Shown here: positions 17,566 through 27,212 of the stretch, piece by piece | Layout: each line of letters starts with the position of its first letter | Position numbering within the stretch: the first letter of the stretch is position 1 | DNA from: Duganella dendranthematis | GTDB lineage: Bacteria > Pseudomonadota > Gammaproteobacteria > Burkholderiales > Burkholderiaceae_D | Reading direction: 5' to 3' | Length of the DNA stretch: 64,000 bases | NCBI RefSeq assembly: GCF_012849375.1 | Contig: NZ_CP051684.1 | Span: 434,001-498,000 of the forward strand | Position numbers and translations under genes: made by a program | The notes under the pieces: generated by a model | The model's database searches: none | Told to the model about the DNA's origin: nothing | The model's input: the letters and a program-made list of their open reading frames with translations, nothing else

Positions 17566-19140
17566 TCAGCGCATGACAGCCGTCTGATGCAACACGAACT
17601 TCCCCACGACGTGCGACAGTGCAACGGCCTGGTCCTGCAATGATTCGGCAGCAGCAGCAGACTCCTCAACCAGAGCGGCATTCTGCTGCGTTACGCCGTC
17701 CATCTGAATGATCGCTTGATTAACCTGCTCGATGCCCAGGCTTTGCTCCTGGCTGGCGGCGGTGATTTCGGTAATGATGTCGCTCACTCGCCGCACACTG
17801 TCCACCACTTCGCTCATGGTCGCACCAGCTTGGTCAACCAGCTGCGTTCCAGACTCAACTTTTGAGACCGAATCGCTGATCAGCGTTTTAATTTCCTTCG
17901 CCGCCGCCGCGCTGCGTTGAGCGAGGTTGCGCACCTCAGTTGCCACCACGGCGAAGCCTCGTCCCTGCTCACCCGCACGCGCCGCCTCGACTGCCGCATT
18001 CAGCGCCAGAATGTTGGTCTGAAACGCGATACCATCAATCACGCCAATGATTTCAACGATTTTCTTCGACGAGGCATTGATGTCGCCCATCGTGCTTACC
18101 ACGTCAGCGATCACGGCACCGCCTTTGGTGGCGACTTCCGACGCGGTGTTGGCCAGGTTGTTTGCCTGACGGGCGTTGTCGGCATTTTGCTTGACGGTAC
18201 TGGTCAACTCTTCCATTGAGGATGCGGTTTCTTCAAGCGAACTTGCTTGCTGTTCCGTGCGGGAAGAGAGATCCAGGTTACCGGACGCGATTTCTTGCGA
18301 CGCCGTGGTCATGGTTTCGGTACCGTTCCGGACCTGGCTAACGATCTGCTGCAAACTCTCATTCATAGTCTTAAGAGCACTCAACAACAAGCTGGTTTCG
18401 TCAGTGCCGTGGATCTCGATGTGACTGGTCAGGTCGCCGGCCGCAACGGTCTGGGCTATTTCTACAGCCCGGTTAATGGGGGCAGTGATACTGCGCGTAA
18501 TCAGTAGTGCCAGCGTAACCCCAACGGCCACCGCAGCCGTAGCCAAGGCGAGCACGATATTGCGCGCGAACGCGTAAGCATCGTCAGCAGCGGCAATCAG
18601 ATCCTCGTTTTGCTGGCGTTCCGACGCGACGAGGGATGCTAAGCGCGCAGTCCACTGATTCTGCACGGTGCGCAAGTCGCCCATCAAAAGTCGTACTGCC
18701 TCGGCATTATTGTTTGCCAGGCCAAGCTGTTGCACCTTTTGGATCAGTGGCTGAGCAGCCAGGCTACTTTCCTTGACCTCAGCCAGCAGCTTGGATTCAT
18801 CGGCGTTGATGCCATAAGTAAAGAAGGTCGCTCGCAGCTTCTCCTCAGCGGCGTCGTAAAGCTTGCTTTGCGCGGTGACCCGGTCCACCTGCTGCTGCAT
18901 CTGTTGTGGATCCTCCAGCAGGACCACATTGCGCAGAGCAATCATACGATCATCAAGGCTTAGCTTCATATCGGAAGCGAGGTTTGCCTCAACATCATTG
19001 CCCTTGGTGATCTCGATCATCGATGCCTGGATTGCCGCCATTCGCGTCAAGCCAACAATGGAGACACCGACCAGCATTGCCAGAACGATGGCGAAGGCCC
19101 CGCTAAGCCGGGCTCCGATTTTCAGATTTGTTATTTTCAT
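17566..19140 (-). CDS. Methyl-accepting chemotaxis protein
   Basis: The 524-residue product has the classic receptor layout: membrane helix 1 (about residues 10-32), a four-helix-bundle ligand domain with no obvious PAS or Cache motif, and membrane helix 2 (about 190-212). A HAMP domain (about 213-265) and the signalling coiled coil follow, with the conserved hairpin tip around [20 protein letters not shown]. It senses a periplasmic ligand and signals to CheA/CheW. There is no C-terminal NWxxF-type CheR docking pentapeptide. An AAGGAG site supports the ATG at 19140. No che genes are nearby. Confidence 0.95.
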   Translation of the reverse strand: MKITNLKIGARLSGAFAIVLAMLVGVSIVGLTRMAAIQASMIEITKGNDVEANLASDMKLSLDDRMIALRNVVLLEDPQQMQQQVDRVTAQSKLYDAAEEKLRATFFTYGINADESKLLAEVKESSLAAQPLIQKVQQLGLANNNAEAVRLLMGDLRTVQNQWTARLASLVASERQQNEDLIAAADDAYAFARNIVLALATAAVAVGVTLALLITRSITAPINRAVEIAQTVAAGDLTSHIEIHGTDETSLLLSALKTMNESLQQIVSQVRNGTETMTTASQEIASGNLDLSSRTEQQASSLEETASSMEELTSTVKQNADNARQANNLANTASEVATKGGAVIADVVSTMGDINASSKKIVEIIGVIDGIAFQTNILALNAAVEAARAGEQGRGFAVVATEVRNLAQRSAAAAKEIKTLISDSVSKVESGTQLVDQAGATMSEVVDSVRRVSDIITEITAASQEQSLGIEQVNQAIIQMDGVTQQNAALVEESAAAAESLQDQAVALSHVVGKFVLHQTAVMR

Positions 19141-19356
19141 TTTGCTGCTCCTTTGCAAGGAAAATCTTTACGGATTGGCCACGACAACATGGCGAAGGGG
19201 AATCCGTTTCGAATGACAGCGGCGGGCATGGGCCGGGAATAAATGGATATCGCGTTTGCTGGCGACGATGATTGAGGTAAGACTTACCATTAAATCGGAG
19301 GGACACTACGCGGCGGATCTAGGCGGCGTATGTCGATGAATGAATTGTACTGGAAT

Positions 19357-19391
19357 TTTCCACGTGGAAACTTATCCTTTCCAAAAGGATA
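19357..19391. promoter_or_regulatory. Paired palindromes upstream of the MCP gene
   Basis: A perfect 14-base palindrome TTTCCACGTGGAAA (19357-19370) is followed 2 bases later by the inverted repeat TATCCTTT-CCA-AAAGGATA (19373-19391). They lie about 220 bases upstream of the MCP start codon. The first looks like a protein-binding site; the second could be a site or a small hairpin. No regulator is identified. Confidence 0.4.
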
Positions 19392-19499
19392 GGATAGATA
19401 GCCAGGAGAAATGGGGCGAACGGCGCGCCGAGAGCGGGCTCCGAGTGACTTGCTGGGGATGGCAGCGTGCGGGGCGACGCAGCGCTTTTAGCTGCGCAG

Positions 19500-19546
19500 A
19501 AGAAAAGTGGCCGCGCCCACAAAATCAATTTTGCGGAACGCGGCCA
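19500..19546 (-). terminator. Probable terminator of the TonB receptor gene
   Basis: On the minus strand a long hairpin (TGGCCGCG pairing with CGCGGCCA, with an inner CAAAAT/ATTTTG pairing) is followed by CTTTTCTTCT. It starts about 35 bases after the TonB receptor stop codon. The loop is large and the T-run is broken, so termination may be partial. Confidence 0.6.
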
Positions 19547-19581
19547 AGTTATATCAGCTGTCTAGGCTGAACGGCAATTTC

Positions 19582-21780
19582 TTAGAAGTTGCCGCGGAAC
19601 TGCACGCCAAACTGACGTGGCTCGTTGACGAAGCCGGTCAGGTTGTTGAAGTCGATCGCGCCGATGACTTGTTGCTTGTCGGTGATGTTACGCACGAAGG
19701 CTGCGACTTCATACTTACCGCCATCCCAGTTGTAACCCGTGCGCAGGCCGCCTTCGGTCAGGGCTTTGCCGGTGAACTCTTTCGCTTCATACAGGAAGAA
19801 GTTCACTTTGCTGCGGTACGACCAGTCGGTCAGCACGAACAGGTTGCCGTTCGCCAGTGGCCAGTTGTAACGCGCGGTGGCGTTGAAGATCCACTTGGCT
19901 GCTTGCGGCAGCGGGTTGCCGTTGATCGAGACCAGGCCGTTGGCGCCGATCGGATCGGTGATCGTGCACTGTGCGCATTTCGCCACGTACAGGTTTGGAT
20001 CTTCGATCTTGGTGAAGTTGTACGAACCGCTCAGCGTGGTCTTGAAGTCCGGCGTGATGAAGCCTTCGATCTCGCCTTCCAGACCGCGACCCTTGCTCTT
20101 GGCAGCGTTGATCAGCTTGGTGACGTTGGAGTTACCGCCAACCACCGTCAGCTGCTGGTTCTTGACTTCGAAGTCGAACACGCTCAGCGACGCGCGGGCG
20201 CGGCGGTTGAACAGGTCGGCCTTGATGCCGGCTTCATACGAGGTGATGGTTTCCGCATCGGCCACGGTGATCGGCACCGACGCCGACGCCGCTGCGATCG
20301 ATGGTGCGCGGAAGCCGGTCGCTACGCGGGCGTAGGCACTGACGTCCTTGTTCAGCTTGTAGGTGCCGCTCAGATCCCAGTTTGCCTTGTTCTTGCTCTC
20401 GTCCACCGAGGTGGCGCCGACCTGCACCACGTTGACTGCCGACACGGTGCGGAAGTCTTTCTGGTCGTGGGTGTAACGCACGCCGCCGCGCACGGTGAAG
20501 TCGCTCGACACGTCATACGATACCGAACCGAACACCGCATAGGCTTCGTTGTTCTGATGGCTGGCCAGGTGCGAGGTCTGCAGCTGGGTGTTGCTGTCGA
20601 AGTTGTCGCTGTAGCCGTCGCCGCTTTCCTTGAAGTAGTAGACGCCGGTCTGCCAGTTCAGCGGACCTGGGTTTTTCGACTCCACGCGGAATTCCTGGGT
20701 GTACTGCTTCAGGCCGCTCAGCCCGCCACCGGTTTGTACCTGGAACGGAATGAAGCCTGGACCGGTCGGCGTGCCGCCGTCGATGTCGCCACGGCTGTAG
20801 TAGTTGTCCACGCCTTCGTAGCCGGTGATCGAGAACAGCTTGACCGAACCCAGATCCCAGGTCAGGCGAACGTTGGCGCCGTTGGTGCGCAGGTTCTGCA
20901 TGTTCAGGCCGTTGGTGTTGATCTTGGTGAAGTCGTAGTCGTCGACCAGATCGTTGGTGCCCTTCTTGATGATGTTGGCGCGGAACAGACGGGCGCTGCC
21001 GTCGGTGGTGCGCGAGTGCACGTTGAACAGGGCGTTGAAGGTGGTGCTTGGCTGGTACAGGAACTGGACGCGCTCGGCGTGTTCGTTGTAGCCTTCCAGC
21101 GAGTCGTTCTGCTTGGTGAAGGTGTTGTCAACGAAGTCGTCGCGGTGCTGGCGCAGGGTCGACACGCGCATCGCCCATTCGCTCGACAGCGGAATGTTGG
21201 CGGCGGCTTCCACGCTGGAGGTCTTGTGGGTGGCCAGCGAAGCGCTGTAGTAGCCTTCGATCTTGTCCAGGTTCGGCTTGGCCGAATCAAACTTGACCAC
21301 ACCGGCTGGGGTGTTGCGGCCGAACAGCGTGCCCTGTGGGCCGCGCAGGACCTCGACACCAGCGACGTCGAACACCGGGAAGCCTTTCAGGATACCGTTC
21401 TCTTGCACCACGTCGTCATAGATCAGCGACACTGGCTGCGAGGCGAAGGTCGAGAAGTCGGTGTTGCCGTAGCCGCGGATGTAGAAGCGTGGGAAGGTAC
21501 GGCCGTTCGACGACTCAACGTTCAACGAAGGCACTTTGCCTGCCAGGAAACGGATGTCCTGGCCGCCGGACAGCAGCACGTCCAGCTTTTCGCCGCTCAG
21601 CATGGTCACGGAGACCGGTACATCCTTGATGTTTTCCGCGCGGCGCTGGGCGGTCACGGTCACGGTTTCCAGCTGTGGCTGGGTGGTGCTGGCGGCGTCA
21701 GTCTGGGCCAGGGCGGTACCGATAGGCAACACGGCGCTCAGCGCCAGCAGGCGCTTGTGCATCTTCGACAGTTTGATCAT
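19582..21780 (-). CDS. TonB-dependent outer-membrane receptor
   Basis: The 732-residue product has a signal peptide ending around ALAQ (residue 25). A TonB-box-like segment ETVTVTAQRR is followed by the plug domain (about 50-160, with GVEVLRGPQGTLFGRNTPAG), then a beta-barrel ending in a C-terminal aromatic residue (VQFRGNF). Such receptors import iron complexes, vitamins or saccharides across the outer membrane using TonB energy. The substrate is not evident: there is no Fur box that I can see and no linked transporter. It sits alone in a long intergenic setting between an MCP and a DUF3334 gene. Confidence 0.93.
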   Translation of the reverse strand: MIKLSKMHKRLLALSAVLPIGTALAQTDAASTTQPQLETVTVTAQRRAENIKDVPVSVTMLSGEKLDVLLSGGQDIRFLAGKVPSLNVESSNGRTFPRFYIRGYGNTDFSTFASQPVSLIYDDVVQENGILKGFPVFDVAGVEVLRGPQGTLFGRNTPAGVVKFDSAKPNLDKIEGYYSASLATHKTSSVEAAANIPLSSEWAMRVSTLRQHRDDFVDNTFTKQNDSLEGYNEHAERVQFLYQPSTTFNALFNVHSRTTDGSARLFRANIIKKGTNDLVDDYDFTKINTNGLNMQNLRTNGANVRLTWDLGSVKLFSITGYEGVDNYYSRGDIDGGTPTGPGFIPFQVQTGGGLSGLKQYTQEFRVESKNPGPLNWQTGVYYFKESGDGYSDNFDSNTQLQTSHLASHQNNEAYAVFGSVSYDVSSDFTVRGGVRYTHDQKDFRTVSAVNVVQVGATSVDESKNKANWDLSGTYKLNKDVSAYARVATGFRAPSIAAASASVPITVADAETITSYEAGIKADLFNRRARASLSVFDFEVKNQQLTVVGGNSNVTKLINAAKSKGRGLEGEIEGFITPDFKTTLSGSYNFTKIEDPNLYVAKCAQCTITDPIGANGLVSINGNPLPQAAKWIFNATARYNWPLANGNLFVLTDWSYRSKVNFFLYEAKEFTGKALTEGGLRTGYNWDGGKYEVAAFVRNITDKQQVIGAIDFNNLTGFVNEPRQFGVQFRGNF

Positions 21781-22168
21781 TCAATTTCCCGATTTAAATG
21801 TAGTGCAAAGAGTTAGAAACAGTTGTCTCCTGCTTTCTCTTATTTTTGGTCACCACCCGGTCATCTGTCGTGATCGTGGTAGCGCAAGGCCTCTACGCCG
21901 TTGCGGAAACTAGCAATAGTGCACTGACTTTTTTGAAAGGCGATATTTTCTTTTATTGATAGTGGGTATTGCAAGCTGAATATATCTAAAACCAAATTAA
22001 CTGTTAGAAATTCGGTTAAGCATATGCAATAACTGAATATTCAGTGGTTTACGCGTGTCGGCTTGTCCACAGTGTGGTGCGTTCGACAAGCTTGGCGGGG
22101 AGATACGGCGGCTGCGCTGTTGCGCAAATGACGCACGGCCAGCGCAGGCTGGCCGTGGTGGGGAGGGG
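21781..22168. other. 388-base noncoding region upstream of the TonB receptor gene
   Basis: No gene is supported here. The left part is the leader and promoter of the TonB receptor. The centre (21940-22030) is notably AT-rich for this genome and contains the 14-base palindrome ACTGAATATTCAGT at 22032-22045, a possible operator. At 22134-22157 a hairpin CACGGCCAGC-GCAG-GCTGGCCGTG follows the DUF3334 stop codon and could be its terminator, but it lacks a T-run. Confidence 0.5.
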
Positions 22169-22861
22169 TTACATGCCGAGCGATTTGAGCAATTCGTCGG
22201 CTTCGTCATCGGCGGACGACACGGCCGGCGCGCTGGCCGACTTCTGGCTGTCGCGCTCCTGGTCCAGCAGCGCATCCGGATCGCTGATTTCGCTGGAGTC
22301 GAAATCGTGCAGACGGATGAACTCGGTGCGGTCGATCGCCAGTTCCAGGTAGAAGATGTTGCTCTTCTCGGTATAGAAGCTGACGCGGCGCATTTCCGGA
22401 CGGTCCAGCGGGGTATCGACGCTGAGCACGATCTGCTTGTTCAGCACCAGCATTTTCGGCTGATTCTGCGTGATGTTGGTTTGCAGCTCACGGCGGATCT
22501 TGCCGGTGAAGTCGCCGACGATCTGGTTCATCAGCTCGCCGAGGATGTTGGACACTTCGTCCGACGTGTGCGAACTGGCCAGTTCCGACTTCGGCATGCC
22601 CATGTGCAGCATGTAGCGCTCGTAGATTTCCATCGCGGTATCGGCGGCAAAGTTCAGCACCACTAGGCCGGTAAAGCCGCCGTCAAACAGCACGAAACAG
22701 CCGATGTCGGGCTTCAGGCCGACCTTGGTAATCCGCTGCACCATGCCGGAATAATTCACCTTGCTTTGCGTTGCCACATTCAGCACCCGGGTGACCGAGT
22801 TGCACAGACTCGACAACAAGTCTTCCGTGCCGTAGACAATCGCTTCGTTTTCGCCGCTCAT
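22169..22861 (-). CDS. DUF3334 family protein, CheX/CheC-like
   Basis: The 230-residue product resembles DUF3334 proteins, which share the fold of the CheX/CheC phosphatases. It contains FVLFDGGFTGLVVLNFAA and, about residues 100-130, EVSNILGELMNQIVGDFTGK, similar to the CheX motif helix. The Ser/Asp/Glu-rich C-terminal tail (about 200-230) ends DELLKSLGM. It is cytoplasmic, with no signal peptide. An AGAGGT site supports the ATG at 22861. A link to chemotaxis or motility signalling is plausible from the fold and from the MCP 3 kb away, but no function is established. Confidence 0.75.
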   Translation of the reverse strand: MSGENEAIVYGTEDLLSSLCNSVTRVLNVATQSKVNYSGMVQRITKVGLKPDIGCFVLFDGGFTGLVVLNFAADTAMEIYERYMLHMGMPKSELASSHTSDEVSNILGELMNQIVGDFTGKIRRELQTNITQNQPKMLVLNKQIVLSVDTPLDRPEMRRVSFYTEKSNIFYLELAIDRTEFIRLHDFDSSEISDPDALLDQERDSQKSASAPAVSSADDEADELLKSLGM

Positions 22862-23040
22862 ATTTCTACCTCTGTTACTTTCTTTAGATGAAAACGCATT
22901 CCACTCTGTGGCGGAAATCAGATCCAGAATACCGAGGTGCAAGATTCTCGTCTACCTGAATCGTGTGTTTTGTGAACTTTCGGTGCAAAAATGCAAAATC
23001 CGTGAACGCCACAATCCGCAAGAAAGAGTCTCTGAAATGC

Positions 23041-23071
23041 AAAAAGCCCAATCCGCGAAGATTGGGCTTTT
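23041..23071. terminator. Terminator of the tandem tRNA-Asn pair
   Basis: AAAAGCCCAATC, short loop, GATTGGGCTTTT. On the minus strand it lies just 3' of tRNA-Asn copy 2 and is nearly the same sequence as the terminators at 17358 and 23592. Confidence 0.85.
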
Positions 23072-23079
23072 CAGTGTTC

Positions 23080-23155
23080 TGGCTCCCCGACCTGGACTCG
23101 AACCAGGGACCTGCGGATTAACAGTCCGTCGCTCTACCAACTGAGCTATCAGGGA
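23080..23155 (-). tRNA. tRNA-Asn (GTT), copy 2
   Basis: This 76-base cloverleaf with GTT anticodon and encoded CCA is identical to copies 1 and 4. It is the second of a tandem pair; copy 3 lies 20 bases upstream in the same transcript. Confidence 0.97.
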
Positions 23156-23175
23156 ATTGTGCTGCTTCTAAATTG

Positions 23176-23251
23176 TGGCTCCCCGACCTGGACTCGAACC
23201 AGGGACCTGCGGATTAACAGTCCGTCGCTCTACCGACTGAGCTATCAGGGA
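23176..23251 (-). tRNA. tRNA-Asn (GTT), copy 3, one-base variant
   Basis: It is identical to the other three copies except for one D-loop base (TCAGTCGGTAG in place of TCAGTTGGTAG). The fold and the GTT anticodon are unaffected. It is the first gene of the tandem pair on the minus strand. Confidence 0.97.
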
Positions 23252-23325
23252 ATTGAGGCCCGAATTGTATCGGTCAGAAGCCGATTTGCCTAGAGCTAAA
23301 ACAGGTTTTTTTAGCCCGATTTAGC

Positions 23326-23583
23326 TTACTGCCCCAGGCAGATGATCTTGGTGGCGTATTCCTGGGCGCCTGGCTTCTTTTTGGTGGCCCAGGCAATCGC
23401 CTCTTCCGCTTCCGCGATGGTCATCACGGTGGCTTTCTCTTTATTCTTGATAAAGGAGACGCCTTCAAACACGCCCTCTTTGCTGCGCATGACCTTGGCG
23501 AATACCGGCGGCTTCATGTCGCCGTCGCTGATTTTGTTCTGCTGCACCAGGTAACGCTGATCGTTGTTTTCCATATCAATCAT
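23326..23583 (-). CDS. Small hypothetical protein between tRNA-Asn genes
   Basis: I do not recognise this 85-residue protein. It is soluble, Lys- and Glu-rich, with a possible small alpha/beta fold (VFAKVMRSKEGVFEGVSFIK, then a helix AEAEEAIAWATKKK) and no signal peptide. The start could be ATG 23583 or ATG 23574; neither has a clear ribosome-binding site. It is flanked by tRNA-Asn copies 3 and 4 on the same strand, with a terminator just upstream. Its coding-like composition argues for a real gene. Confidence 0.65.
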   Translation of the reverse strand: MIDMENNDQRYLVQQNKISDGDMKPPVFAKVMRSKEGVFEGVSFIKNKEKATVMTIAEAEEAIAWATKKKPGAQEYATKIICLGQ

Positions 23584-23591
23584 TCAAATGT

Positions 23592-23623
23592 AAAAAGCCC
23601 AACCTCGAAAGATTGGGCTTTTA
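23592..23623. terminator. Terminator after tRNA-Asn copy 4
   Basis: AAAAGCCCAACC, loop TCGAAA, GATTGGGCTTTT. It is the third copy of the tRNA-Asn terminator. It lies between the tRNA and the small ORF and should insulate that ORF from tRNA transcription. Confidence 0.85.
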
Positions 23624-23629
23624 GTATTC

Positions 23630-23705
23630 TGGCTCCCCGACCTGGACTCGAACCAGGGACCTGCGGATTAACAGTCCGTCGCTCTACCAACTGAGCTATC
23701 AGGGA
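23630..23705 (-). tRNA. tRNA-Asn (GTT), copy 4
   Basis: A 76-base cloverleaf with GTT anticodon and encoded CCA, identical to copies 1 and 2, followed on the minus strand by its own terminator. Confidence 0.97.
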
Positions 23706-23818
23706 ATAGAGGCAACATTTTATACTGTTTCTTTCACATCAGCAAGATGCGATTTACTGCGGTATTTCATGTTGCCATCCTTCACGTGCTGTACAACGCA
23801 GCGCGAAGAAACGAGATT

Positions 23819-25015
23819 TTAGAGCACTTTGGCGATGGCGTCAATAACGATGTCGATATTGCGCGAATTCAACGCCGCCACGCAAATGCGGCCGGTGTCC
23901 ACGGCGTAGATCGATTCAGCGCGCAGCTGCTCCACTTGCGCCTTGCTCAGGCCCGAGTACGAGAACATGCCGATCTGGTCGCGCACGAAGGCGAAGTCGT
24001 GGCCTTTGGCAGCCAGCTTCTGCACGAACGCTTCGCGCATTTCTTTGATGCGCACGCGCATGCCGGCCAGTTCGTCTTCCCACAGCTGACGCAGTTCCGG
24101 CGTGGTCAGCACGGTGGCTACTACCTTGCCGCCGTGTACCGGAGGATTGGAATAGTTGGTGCGCACCACGCGCTTCAGTTGCGACATAAGGCGGGCCGCT
24201 TCGTCAGCCGATGCTGCCACCACGCTCAGCGCGCCCACGCGCTCGCCGTACAGCGAGAACGATTTGGAGAACGAGTTCGACACCAGCAGCGGGCCGCCGG
24301 TGGCAGCGAAGCGGCGCACCACTTCGCCATCTTCCGCGATGCCGGCGCCAAAGCCCTGGTAAGCCATGTCCAGGAAGGGCACCAGGCCGCCCGAGCTGAT
24401 GGTGCCGATGACTTCGGTCCACTGGTCTGCGGTCAGGTCGGCGCCGGTCGGGTTGTGGCAGCAGGCGTGCAGCAGCACAATCGAACCGCGCGGCATGGCT
24501 TTCAGGTCGGCGATCATGCCGGCGAAATTGACGCCGTGGGTCGCCGCGTCGAAGTACGCGTAGTTATTGACCTTAAAACCGGCGCTTTCAAACAGCGCGC
24601 GGTGATTTTCCCAGCTTGGGTCGCTGATATAGACTTCGGCGTCCGGCGCAAAGCGCTTCAGGAAGTCGGCGCCGATCTTCAGGGCGCCGGTGCCGCCGAT
24701 GGCTTGCACGGTGACCGCACGCTTCTCTTGAATTACAGCGCTGTCGGCGCCAAATACCAGCTCTTGCACTGCCTTGTCGTAGGCCGCCAGACCTTCGATC
24801 GGCAGGTAGGTGCGCGGCGCTGGCGTGGCGATCAGGATTTCTTCCGCTTTCTGTACGCACGATAGCAGAGGCACCTTACCGTTATCGTCATAATAAACAC
24901 CAACACCCAGATTGATTTTGTTCTGGTTGATGTCGGCGTTAAACGCCTCGGTAATACCCAGGATAGGGTCGCGCGGTGCCATGTCGATGGCGCTGAACAA
25001 GCTAGGATTCGTCAT
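23819..25015 (-). CDS. Aromatic/aspartate aminotransferase (class I, PLP)
   Basis: The 398-residue enzyme is of the AspC/TyrB group. It begins LFSAIDMAPRDPILGITEAF and contains HACCHNPTGADLT and the PLP-lysine region SNSFSKSFSLYGERVG near residue 250. It transfers amino groups between aspartate or aromatic amino acids and 2-oxoglutarate in amino-acid synthesis. By sequence alone TyrB and AspC cannot be separated here. The start at 25015 gives the usual N-terminus; the upstream 30 open codons are not conserved in character. It diverges from uvrB across 114 bases. Confidence 0.93.
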   Translation of the reverse strand: MTNPSLFSAIDMAPRDPILGITEAFNADINQNKINLGVGVYYDDNGKVPLLSCVQKAEEILIATPAPRTYLPIEGLAAYDKAVQELVFGADSAVIQEKRAVTVQAIGGTGALKIGADFLKRFAPDAEVYISDPSWENHRALFESAGFKVNNYAYFDAATHGVNFAGMIADLKAMPRGSIVLLHACCHNPTGADLTADQWTEVIGTISSGGLVPFLDMAYQGFGAGIAEDGEVVRRFAATGGPLLVSNSFSKSFSLYGERVGALSVVAASADEAARLMSQLKRVVRTNYSNPPVHGGKVVATVLTTPELRQLWEDELAGMRVRIKEMREAFVQKLAAKGHDFAFVRDQIGMFSYSGLSKAQVEQLRAESIYAVDTGRICVAALNSRNIDIVIDAIAKVL

Positions 25016-25129
25016 GATAAGATTGGATTCGATTGGAAGCGGTTCGCAGCAGAGATGTATAGACAGCGCCCCTAAAATACCGACTTCAGGCCGCTGGCAG
25101 GCCATTATTCTAACAAAGGTCTGAGCACG

Positions 25130-27202
25130 ATGGCTGATTTACCTGTAGCAGAATTCCCCAAGGCAACCGTGGTGACGTTCCCCGATTCGCCGTTCAAATT
25201 GCACCAGCCCTTCCCGCCCGCCGGCGACCAGCCGGTGGCGATCGACCAGCTGTGCGAAGGCATCGACGATGGCCTGTTCTTCCAGACACTGCTGGGCGTG
25301 ACCGGTTCCGGCAAGACCTATACAATGGCCAACGTGATCGCCCGCAAGGGCCGTCCGGCCATCGTGTTCGCGCCGAACAAGACGCTGGCGGCGCAGCTGT
25401 ACTCGGAGTTCCGCGAATTCTTCCCGGAGAACGCGGTCGAATACTTCGTCTCCTACTACGATTACTACCAGCCGGAAGCCTACGTGCCGCAGCGCGACCT
25501 GTTCATTGAAAAGGATTCGTCCATCAATGAGCATATCGAGCAGATGCGCCTGTCGTGCACCAAGTCGCTGATGGAGCGGCGCGACGTGGTGATCGTGGCG
25601 ACCGTGTCGGCCATCTACGGTATCGGTAATCCAAACGAATACCACCAGATGATTTTGACGCTGCGCCAGAAGGATCGCGTCTCGCAGCGCGACATCATCG
25701 CGCGCCTGATCCAGATGCAGTACACGCGCAATGAAGTGGACTTCGGGCGCGGCACCTTCCGCGTACGCGGCGATACGCTCGACATCTTCCCGGCCGAGAA
25801 TGCGGACCTCGCGGTGCGCCTCGACCTGTTCGACGACGAACTGGAATCGATCCAGCTGTTCGATCCGCTGACCGGCCGCGTCAAGCAGAAGATTCCGCGC
25901 TTCACCGTGTATCCCGGCTCGCACTACGTGACGCCGCGCTCCACCGTGCTGCGCGCGATCGAGACCATCAAGCTGGAACTGCGCGACCGGCTGGAGTTCT
26001 TCCGCAAGGAGAACAAGCTGATTGAGGAACAGCGCCTGGAACAGCGCACCCGCTTCGACCTGGAGATGATGGCGGAAATTGGCTTCACCAAGGGCATCGA
26101 GAACTACTCGCGTCACCTCAGCGGCGCCATGCCGGGCGAACCGCCGCCAACGCTGGTGGACTATCTGCCGAAAGACGCGCTGATGTTCATGGACGAGTCG
26201 CACGTGCTGGTGGGCCAGTTGAGCGCAATGTACAACGGCGACCGTTCGCGCAAGACCAACCTGGTCGACTACGGCTTCCGCCTGCCGTCGGCGCTGGACA
26301 ACCGTCCGCTGAAATTCGAGGAATTCGAAGGCAAGATGCGGCAGACCATCTTTGTCTCCGCCACGCCGGCCGAATACGAAAAGTCCCATGCCGACCAGGT
26401 GGTAGAGCAAGTGGTGCGGCCGACTGGCCTGGTAGACCCGCTGGTGATCGTACGCCCTGCCCTGTCGCAGGTGGACGATCTGATGTCCGAGATCACAGAC
26501 CGCGTCGCCAAGAACGAGCGCGTGCTGGTGACCACGCTGACCAAGCGCATGTCCGAACAGCTGACCGAGTACCTGAGCGACCATGGCATCAAGGTGCGCT
26601 ACCTGCACAGCGATATCGAAACCGTGGAGCGCGTCGAGTTACTGCGCGACCTGCGCATCGGCACCTTTGATGTGCTGGTCGGGATTAACTTGCTGCGCGA
26701 GGGTCTGGACTTGCCGGAGGTGTCGTTGGTGGCGATTCTGGACGCGGACAAGGAAGGCTTCCTGCGTTCCGATCGCTCGCTGATCCAGACCATCGGCCGC
26801 GCGGCGCGTAACCTGAACGGCGTCGCTATTCTGTACGCTGACCGCATGACCGATTCGATGGAGCGCGCCATCGGCGAGACCGAACGCCGGCGCGCCAAGC
26901 AGATCGCCTTCAATGAAGCCAACGGCATCGTGCCGCGCGGCGTGAAGAAGATCATCAAGGACATGATTGATGGTGTCTACAACGAGAAGGACGCGAAGGA
27001 AACGCTGGAGGTGGCGCAGGAAGCGGCCAAGTACGAATCGATGAGCGAGAAGCAGATCAGCAAGGAGATCAAGCGGCTGGAGAAAGCCATGCTGGATCAC
27101 GCGAAGAATCTGGAATTCGAAAAGGCCGCGCAAGTGCGCGACCAGCTGCACCTCCTCAAGCAGCAACTGTTCGGCGCACCAGGCGCCGACAATATCGCCT
27201 GA
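25130..27202 (+). CDS. uvrB: Excinuclease ABC subunit UvrB
   Basis: The 690-residue product is full length. Walker A is GVTGSGKT (about residues 56-63), the DNA-clamping beta-hairpin region is [20 protein letters not shown], the helicase motifs MDESHV and QTIGRAARN are present, and the C-terminal UVR motif ([24 protein letters not shown]) binds UvrC. UvrB verifies lesions delivered by UvrA in nucleotide excision repair. The N-terminus is about 17 residues longer than in E. coli. No convincing LexA box was found in the upstream gap. Confidence 0.97.
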   Translation: MADLPVAEFPKATVVTFPDSPFKLHQPFPPAGDQPVAIDQLCEGIDDGLFFQTLLGVTGSGKTYTMANVIARKGRPAIVFAPNKTLAAQLYSEFREFFPENAVEYFVSYYDYYQPEAYVPQRDLFIEKDSSINEHIEQMRLSCTKSLMERRDVVIVATVSAIYGIGNPNEYHQMILTLRQKDRVSQRDIIARLIQMQYTRNEVDFGRGTFRVRGDTLDIFPAENADLAVRLDLFDDELESIQLFDPLTGRVKQKIPRFTVYPGSHYVTPRSTVLRAIETIKLELRDRLEFFRKENKLIEEQRLEQRTRFDLEMMAEIGFTKGIENYSRHLSGAMPGEPPPTLVDYLPKDALMFMDESHVLVGQLSAMYNGDRSRKTNLVDYGFRLPSALDNRPLKFEEFEGKMRQTIFVSATPAEYEKSHADQVVEQVVRPTGLVDPLVIVRPALSQVDDLMSEITDRVAKNERVLVTTLTKRMSEQLTEYLSDHGIKVRYLHSDIETVERVELLRDLRIGTFDVLVGINLLREGLDLPEVSLVAILDADKEGFLRSDRSLIQTIGRAARNLNGVAILYADRMTDSMERAIGETERRRAKQIAFNEANGIVPRGVKKIIKDMIDGVYNEKDAKETLEVAQEAAKYESMSEKQISKEIKRLEKAMLDHAKNLEFEKAAQVRDQLHLLKQQLFGAPGADNIA

Positions 27203-27212
27203 TACCCCGTGC

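Larger units (their letters stand above)
19141..19581. other. 441-base noncoding region between MCP and TonB receptor genes
   Basis: No convincing gene is present on either strand; short open frames lack ribosome-binding sites and family character. The right part holds the terminator of the TonB receptor gene (19500-19546). The centre holds two adjacent palindromes (19357-19391). The left part is the MCP leader and promoter region. I saw no FliA-type or riboswitch-like sequence. Confidence 0.6.

Noticed and set aside
19507-21816. 769-codon plus-strand frame opposite the TonB receptor gene
   Set aside because: It is a codon-bias shadow of the receptor gene, with no ribosome-binding site and no recognisable domain.
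23080-23705. Repeated tRNA-terminator units as a CRISPR-like array
   Set aside because: The repeats are whole tRNA genes with cloverleaf folds, and the intervals are irregular and contain an ORF.
25016-25129. LexA (SOS) box upstream of uvrB
   Set aside because: The best candidate reads AGAG-N8-ACAG; the left half does not match CTGT, so SOS control is not supported.
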